Under the pieces are notes generated by a model that saw only the letters and a program-made list of their open reading frames with translations, had not been told where the DNA came from and did not search any database. From positions 13,365,896-13,429,895 of the forward strand of contig OY992837.1 in the NCBI GenBank assembly GCA_963921425.1: a stretch of 64,000 bases of DNA, in the 5' to 3' direction. Positions within the stretch are counted from its first letter, which is position 1; every line of letters starts with the position of its first letter. The translations under genes and the position numbers were made by a program. Below are positions 57,770 to 64,000 of this stretch, in pieces. Source of the DNA: Dryas octopetala. Taxonomy: Eukaryota > Streptophyta > Magnoliopsida > Rosales > Rosaceae.

Positions 57770-60700
57770 TCACCAGACGCAACGGTATGTAACATGTGAC
57801 TCGGTAATATCACCAGCATACGTAACTTTCACCACCTGCCCCCTCTCAAGTCCATAGTACTGTGCAATTGCATCGCTTCGTAACAGTCGGGGCAGCTGCA
57901 GAACGAAAACATGTCGAAATTAAAATAGTGGCGAAATAACAGTTTAGTTACCAGTAAGAAGCCAACCAACCACATACGTGAAATTTAATGGTAATATACA
58001 GTCTCATAAACAAGAATGCAACATTTCATACTCTATCATACCAAAGCGCTTCCAAGACATATAAAGGAGTCCACCTATATTCAAGGACTCGTATGATGTT
58101 AAATCCTGGATGGGAGAGAAGGAGAAGATTGTGCTAGTTGACCAAAACTTATAGATAAAGGAGTAAATTAGGGAAAGATGAGGCCAGATTGTCAGAGTTT
58201 CTTTGGAATGGGAGGAGACCAGTTTATTTTTCAAGTTTTCTCTACATAATGGAAGGGTACGAAGGGTATTATCAGTTTCTTGGGATGGCAATTTAGGAAC
58301 TGGGATCTCTGCTCAAGTACCTAAAGAAAGAAATAGAATGAGAGTGGCCACTCTAATCACAAACGCTTTGGAGAATTCCTTCAATATATGGACACTTGGA
58401 ATACAATGCAATTGCATGTGTTGTGTGTGCAAATGGACGTGTGTGTTCAACAATGCACAAAAGAAATGGCTCAAGTATTATTTTGGGTCCCTGACCTTTA
58501 TTAAGGGTTTCCATTTGATCATTGTAATTTCAATTGCTTCAATCAATTGTTTGTCCCTACCTTGGATGCATCAATTATGTTAGACAGAAATTGATGTGGT
58601 GATTGACTAAAAATTGACACGGCATAAAAATGGGTTCAACCAGTTCACTACTTCAAACCATCAGCATACCACCACACACAAAATTATAACACTCTTTTTC
58701 AACTCCATACAACTATTCATTTCACACAACAGAGGGCACACCACAGCCCAAGTCAGACAAGCAAATCAAACCATTACAGATTATTCAGAAATCAAGAATA
58801 TTAGTTAGTCAGCCCCCTTAGTTGTCCCTTGATTAGTTCCTTTGTACATATTCTGTTAGGTTGAGTGGATGGCATGGGTCTTACTTTGTTAGATTGAGTG
58901 TGAGCTTTCTCAATTGCACAATCGATCACAGTGGTGATAAAATTAAGTGTTTGCTATGAGCAGCTCATAATTATGAGAGGTGAATCTCACCGGGATGGCA
59001 TGACAAAGTATGGCCAAATGTGGTGGTGTTCTCCCTTTAGTTCCTATATTCAAATTAGCTCTCTTAAGTTGCCTCTTTCTTGAAAATAAAAATACAGCCA
59101 TGTCATCAGTATTTGTGGCGTATTAGATAACTAAAACAGATACGTCAGTATTTATTGTAAGTTGTAGCACCTCACCAACTTCCCTCTGGCCTCATTGACA
59201 GCATCCAAGGAAGGGACAACATTGAAGCATTTTTTAAAATGAACCAACTTGACGGAAGCAATTGAAATTTCCAGAACTAAATGGAATTTTTCAACAAATT
59301 TCAGGACCAAAATAATACATGAGTCCAAAAAATATTATCATATAGAAGACAGAGACAATTAATTCCCAGGGCATGACCCATCTCCACAGAAAAAATAAAA
59401 AATAAAAAATAAAAAAATCAGAGACTGATTTGTCTTTACTTGAGTTAATAAACTAACCTGCTTTTCTTCTATGTTGTACTTTTTTAAGAGTTTTTGTTTC
59501 TCTCGTTCAGTCAGTACCTGATGCTTTGGCTTCAGGACATGCTTTGTGATATTAACAAGCAAGTCAGTAATCTGAGAAACAAAGCAAGATATCGAAAGAT
59601 CAGAGGCATGAGATGGAGAACTTCTAAGTGAATGAACCAAATACAAAGAACAATAAACAAGTTCCACACAAAGAAAAAGATAGAACATATGTCTAAGCAC
59701 AGAAACACGTTCCCAACCAAAAAACATGAATGTATTTACATATCAGTTCACATACAAAGCCATATAGCAAAGGACTTCAAGATTCAATGTCAACGGTAAA
59801 AAAAGTTCAGCAGGCTATATAATTGCATGGTGGCTAAATTTCAGTTTTGTCCTTGTAGTTTTGGCTAAGTTCCACTTTGGTCCCTGTAAATTGTTATGAT
59901 TTTGGTCTTGTACTTTACAAATCTTTGCAATTCAAAGATACATTAGCATTTTTGCTCATTAAATCTTCAAATTCGTCCCGCTTTTGATCATGTACTTTAC
60001 AAATTGTTGCGATATTGGTCATGCACCTGCAAACTGTTAGCGATTCAACGACGAATTTGACGAATTAATTGACAGAAAATGCTAACATGTCCTTAAATTC
60101 GATTTGTAAAGTATTGGACCAAAATCAAAACAATTGAAACTACAAGGACCAAAGTCAAACTTGGCCCAAAAGTGAAATTTAGCCATCGCATGGTCAACAA
60201 TCCCATATTAAGGATCTATTTAGGATTATTATGACTTTCAAAAAGCTACTGGAGAAAAAAAAAAAAAAAAAAACTTCTAAAAAAGTTTCATTGAATAAGT
60301 GTTTGGTATCAACCGAAAAGAGGGAGAGGGAGAGAGAGAGAGAGAAGAGAACTAGTGTTTAATAATATCATATAAAAATTGGCAGAAACACTTGTAGAGT
60401 GTTTGGTAAATGTTTCAGTGAAATGCTGTAAAAATAAAAAGAAAAATACCAAAATAAGAAAGGCAAGATGATTCTGATATATTATGAAAGAATTGAGGAT
60501 AAATATATCTAGTGAGAAGAAAAAAGGCAGAAGTAACTTTCAACAAGCATATCTTAAATGCTTTTATAAAGCGCCTAAGGAAACAACGAAAACACAAGGA
60601 TAAGTACCTTGGTCGAAAATAACCAAACACTCAATTGGGTGCCTTTAAAAAGAAGAGCACAAGCATGTTAAAAAGCAATCCACAGAGCCTAATTTTTTTT

Positions 60701-63700
60701 TTTTTTTTCGATTTACACAGAGCCTAAATCTAAAAGGTTTTGTTTCACATTGCAAAATTATTCAATTTTCTTAGGATATGCTTTATGCCTAGACTACAGA
60801 AAAGTCAAATGTACCAATGCATTTTGACCCTGAAACAAAACTCATCAATTTTATCTTCTAGGAAAATGCTTATATGCCTCTCCAACCATAAGTCATCTAC
60901 AAAAGCTAATCAAGAAAATCAGAAACATAATTAAACATAACTATCCTACAGGACTTTTAATGTTTAAAAAAAAAAAAAAAAGATAAAATGAAAAACATAA
61001 TTGATACCAGGAAACGAACCTGGAATATTTCAACTTTAAACGGATAAAGATCCAGATTTTTCCGAGCTTGGCTTGTTATTTGGTCCTGAGTAATCAATAT
61101 GAGCCCAGTCAAAGTGTCTTTATTAGCAATCTGAGTTGCAAGCCCACGAATCGCATTAACCTTCACAATGCCAGGGCCACAGTAAATGACCAGAATCTGC
61201 AATTGAAAAAGAAATCAATAAATAATGATTGCTTATTACTAGTATCACATAAAGTTAATTAAGTGAAGACAAAAGGAAAATGCAACACTACTACTACTGT
61301 TTCTGCCTTTTTGTCCCAGTACCCATGCATATCAGTTCTACATTTCATTATTTCATTCCAAAAGAAATAACCATGCCAAACTAACATATTTTGTCTGTGT
61401 CAAACACCAACACTTATTCTTGTGAACTAAACTAGTTCCTAGCATATTAAGTACATGTTTCCATGAGCAGTCATGCACTAATCCAAGAATACAACATCAG
61501 ATTGCTTACCTAGTACTCCTTAATGACTGTAATACTCCAAATATTTAAAACTGCTAATGCCAACTTTTAATTCCATGTCAAGTTGTCAACATGAACCATA
61601 CCAGAAAAAAAAAAAAAAAAAAAAAACTCTGTATTAGTAAAAGTTCAGGCTGCAATGTTAATGATGCAGATCAAAGGTAAAGGATGAAGGATTACAAAGT
61701 CAACGTAGTCTTCCTTCGCAGATATCCTTTCATAACTGATATCAATTACAAACTCAGTTTGGCTTTAGTACCACTTAAAGATCTCAAGACACTAAAAGTT
61801 CCCAAGACACAGATGAGTTCTTTACTTGTAATGATTGAAGATCCATGTGGAGTCTTGTGAATCGGATGGTCTGGTCATGATTTTCAGTTTCTAATAATGT
61901 ATGCATGTTGATATGAAAGGCATATTTCTATTGACATGTTTGAACTGCATACCGAAGTGAAGCAGGGATGGAGATGATGGAGAGGGAGGCAGTTGGAACA
62001 CTAAGAAGGTGATTGCACAAAGCTCCAATGTTAGACACCCAATGGATGCTTACATGCAGCATTTGTAAGTTTCAGCATGCAATTTACATCAGTTGGTTTG
62101 TTACAGTGCAAGGATAGTGATTTGCAAACGTGGATATCCTGGTCAGCATTCATACTCACTAGACCTTTTTTTTGTTTGCTTTAGCAAGAGTGCATGTGCT
62201 TGAATGGGAGGAAGTCGCATTGGTTCAGGGTAAGTGGAATAGTGGAAGTACACCAAGTTAACAGTCATGTCTAGTCTGAATAAGTAAAGTTAAGCAATCA
62301 TCAAAAACTCTGTGCATATCATCAACAGCATCTCTAACTCTCCTGGACTCTTTCTCCATTGTTTGGCCAGAAACCAGATCGGGAATGGGAATTAATTAGT
62401 TTCCCATTCCAGAAAGATATGGTGTTTGGCTAACTTAGAAAGGAAATAAAAACCATGAGTTTACTGGAGTCAATTCCTTTAAGTAGGCAGTATAGAAACC
62501 CCAGCATAGGGTTGATATTTCTATTCCACTCAACACATGGAATGCTCCGCCACTACTCTTCTAACATTCTAAAAGAAAAGTAAATTAGTTTCGAAACTCT
62601 CTCTGTCTACTTTCAATATCAACAAGAATCATAAGAAAACATGTCTACGACAGACAGAAGTATTGTTTTCTATTTTGGCTGTTAGTATACCCATAAATTG
62701 TTAAGCAGTGTGCAGCCATGCTTTTGTCCATACCAAAGTCAATCACGGAAGTTGTAACTTGTAACTACTGCTCAAGATGCAATGTTAAAACATATAAAAG
62801 TTTTACTGCTAAATATTTAGTACACAAACTATTCCTAGATCTGTCAAAAGGAACAACTATCTAGTGACAAAGCAAAAATAGGGATAGAAGAAACAAGAAT
62901 ACGAAAGAACTAATTGAATATCTAGTAAAAGGGGAAAAAAGAAGAAGAAGAAGAAAGCAGAAACAAAAGAAGCAACACAAGTAACTTCCAGAGTCAATAG
63001 GATCAGACATCCGGAAGAATAAACGACTTTGCTAGATGATGCAAGCATCCAACCAAAACAAGCTTCTAACTATGAAACAAACACTCAAACACTCCACACT
63101 CTCAACTCCAAGAAAAGCACAATGGAACTGCTTCTCAAAGAACAAACAACAGACGCTAAAGCCCAGTAAACTGCTTCCATATTCCTGACTCTTAAATCAT
63201 TTATTGTAGTTTTCAAATGAAATTATGCAACTTTTGGCCCCAGTAAACATCTGTTACAACTAAGCATGCATGTATAAGTTGTATTGAGAATTCTCAAAAC
63301 AGAAAATAGTCCAAAGAACCAAAATTCTAAGCCACTAAATCAGCCTTGCTTCTTTGAGGGCCGTAGACCCAAAACTCTGAGAGCAAGCAAAGAAACGAAG
63401 TACGCATTCATGAGTACCAAAAGTTAAGGACTAGACAGTAGTTTTTTCATCTTGACAAAGACCAACTATGCCAGAACTGAGTAGAAAAGGACTGTAAAGT
63501 AATGAGACTTGTAACTAAACAAGAACATGCATCCATAGATAAAGCATGTATATGACATGCAAAGCAGGATCGCCATGGTCCACCTCAAGTTGCAGACAGA
63601 ACAGCAGGCTATTCCAAAAGGGTATAGAATTCGGACTTGAGTTTCACCCATAAACTCCTTATGAACATCATATTGGTAAACCCCAACTGTTTTTCCAAGG

Positions 63701-64000
63701 CCCCAAACCTTACAATTGTCAACTTTGAGAACCATATATATAGATTTCAAAATCCAACACATCATTAACCGAGAACAGAACTTTTTCTTTCTTAGCTTTT
63801 TCTGCCATTATCAAGCGAAAGAGAGAAAACCCATGAAAGCTTACAAAGTTCTGAGTTGCTACTTACCCTCTCGGAAGGGTCGGTGCAGTGAGTAGTGGAG
63901 AAGCGGAGGCGCTCAACATCGGGGCTCTGGCCGTGAAGGGCTCGGAAGTCTTGGAGAGAGAGGTCGATTTCGGAGTTGGGAACATTGTAGCCTCTGTCCC
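57770..64000 (-). CDS. NRPE5: RNA polymerase V subunit 5-like (RPB5 family), 5' end outside window
   Basis: Minus-strand exons 63867-64000 (partial), 61020-61196, 59458-59571 and 57770-57895 (stop TGA) join in frame and give the last 183 residues. Exon 1 reads [18 protein letters not shown] then [15 protein letters not shown]. Exon 2 reads [18 protein letters not shown] and ends PFKVEIFQ. Exon 3 reads [20 protein letters not shown]. Exon 4 reads [20 protein letters not shown] and ends [14 protein letters not shown]5 subunits form the jaw of nuclear RNA polymerases. The phrases LSLQDFR and SPDVERLR, and the weak match to the Pol II-type N-domain, favour the Pol V-specific paralogue, which acts in RNA-directed DNA methylation. 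Residues before DRGY are not in the window. Introns are large: 2.7 kb, 1.4 kb and 1.6 kb. Confidence 0.88.
58468..59326. mobile_element. Inverted-repeat transposon in intron of the NRPE5-like gene
   Basis: The left end ggctcaagtattattttggg and the right end (complement ggactcatgtattattttgg) share an inverted repeat of about 45 bases. Flanks aaaagaaat and aaaaaatat might be a decayed 9-bp duplication. Internal sequence has no transposase. Confidence 0.55.
59832..60185. mobile_element. MITE with 9-bp TSD in intron of the NRPE5-like gene
   Basis: The left end ggctaaatttcagttttg is mirrored by aaagtgaaatttagcc at the right. Flanks ttgcatggt (59823-59831) and tcgcatggt (60186-60194) form a 9-bp duplication with one mismatch. 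Interior phrases are shared with the MITE at 34916-35480. Confidence 0.75.
60186..61019. other. Remainder of intron 2 of the NRPE5-like gene
   Basis: Contains a GA-rich run at about 60319-60345, phrases like 'gtgtttggtaaatg' typical of hAT-type MITEs, and A-runs. No gene is seen. Confidence 0.4.
61197..63866. other. Intron 1 of the NRPE5-like gene, no other gene seen
   Basis: 2.7 kb with an A-run at 61604-61625 and no recognisable coding exon or complete transposon. The minus-strand frames at 62857-63048 and 63466-63765 have no motif. Confidence 0.5.

Noticed and set aside
58203..58583. 126-codon frame in an intron of the NRPE5-like gene
   Set aside because: It runs across the left end of an inverted-repeat transposon (58468) and has no family motif.

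Overview
This is nuclear DNA of a flowering plant, almost certainly a eudicot. The evidence is split genes with GT-AG introns, a restorer-like PPR protein, a plant augmin subunit, an RNA polymerase V-type RPB5 subunit, and dense transposon content (hAT, Mutator-type, CACTA, Helitron, LINE, SINE, Copia, Gypsy). The repeat style would fit a woody rosid such as Rosaceae, but that is an impression only.

Layout. 1-10.6 kb is gene-poor and holds non-autonomous transposons, three of which have target-site duplications (TSDs) readable at both ends (1395-1920, 2202-2827, 6980-7416), plus SINE-like pieces and a Copia LTR fragment. 10.6-13.5 kb has two decayed minus-strand genes: a glutaredoxin-domain protein and UTP11. 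14.0-15.8 kb is an apparently intact minus-strand P-class PPR gene. 16-22 kb holds small mobile elements, a LINE tail, an older Helitron 3' end and the 5' end of an unrecognised gene. 22.4-36.7 kb is a nested mobile complex. A Helitron with a decayed Rep/helicase gene is split by a 6.7-kb non-autonomous CACTA element carrying fragments of five unrelated genes: WAT1-related, a complex I 20.9-kDa-like subunit, LIM domain, phosphoglycerate dehydrogenase and a HAD hydrolase. A second partial copy of the Helitron 3' end lies just downstream. 36.7-39.05 kb holds LTR-like, hAT and LINE fragments. 39.06-44.8 kb is a structurally complete Ty3/Gypsy chromovirus-type retrotransposon on the minus strand, with one gag-pol frame and LTRs differing by a single base indel, inserted into the LINE fragment.

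The right part is the genic part. FIS1 (mitochondrial/peroxisomal fission, plus strand, five exons) has a 2.4-kb LTR-like insertion in intron 2. HAUS1 (augmin subunit 1, minus strand, six exons) has a LINE fragment in intron 4. An NRPE5-like gene (RPB5 family, minus strand) runs off the right edge with its first exon incomplete. These genes serve separate cellular processes and do not form a pathway. What links the window is repeated nested transposition and gene-fragment capture.
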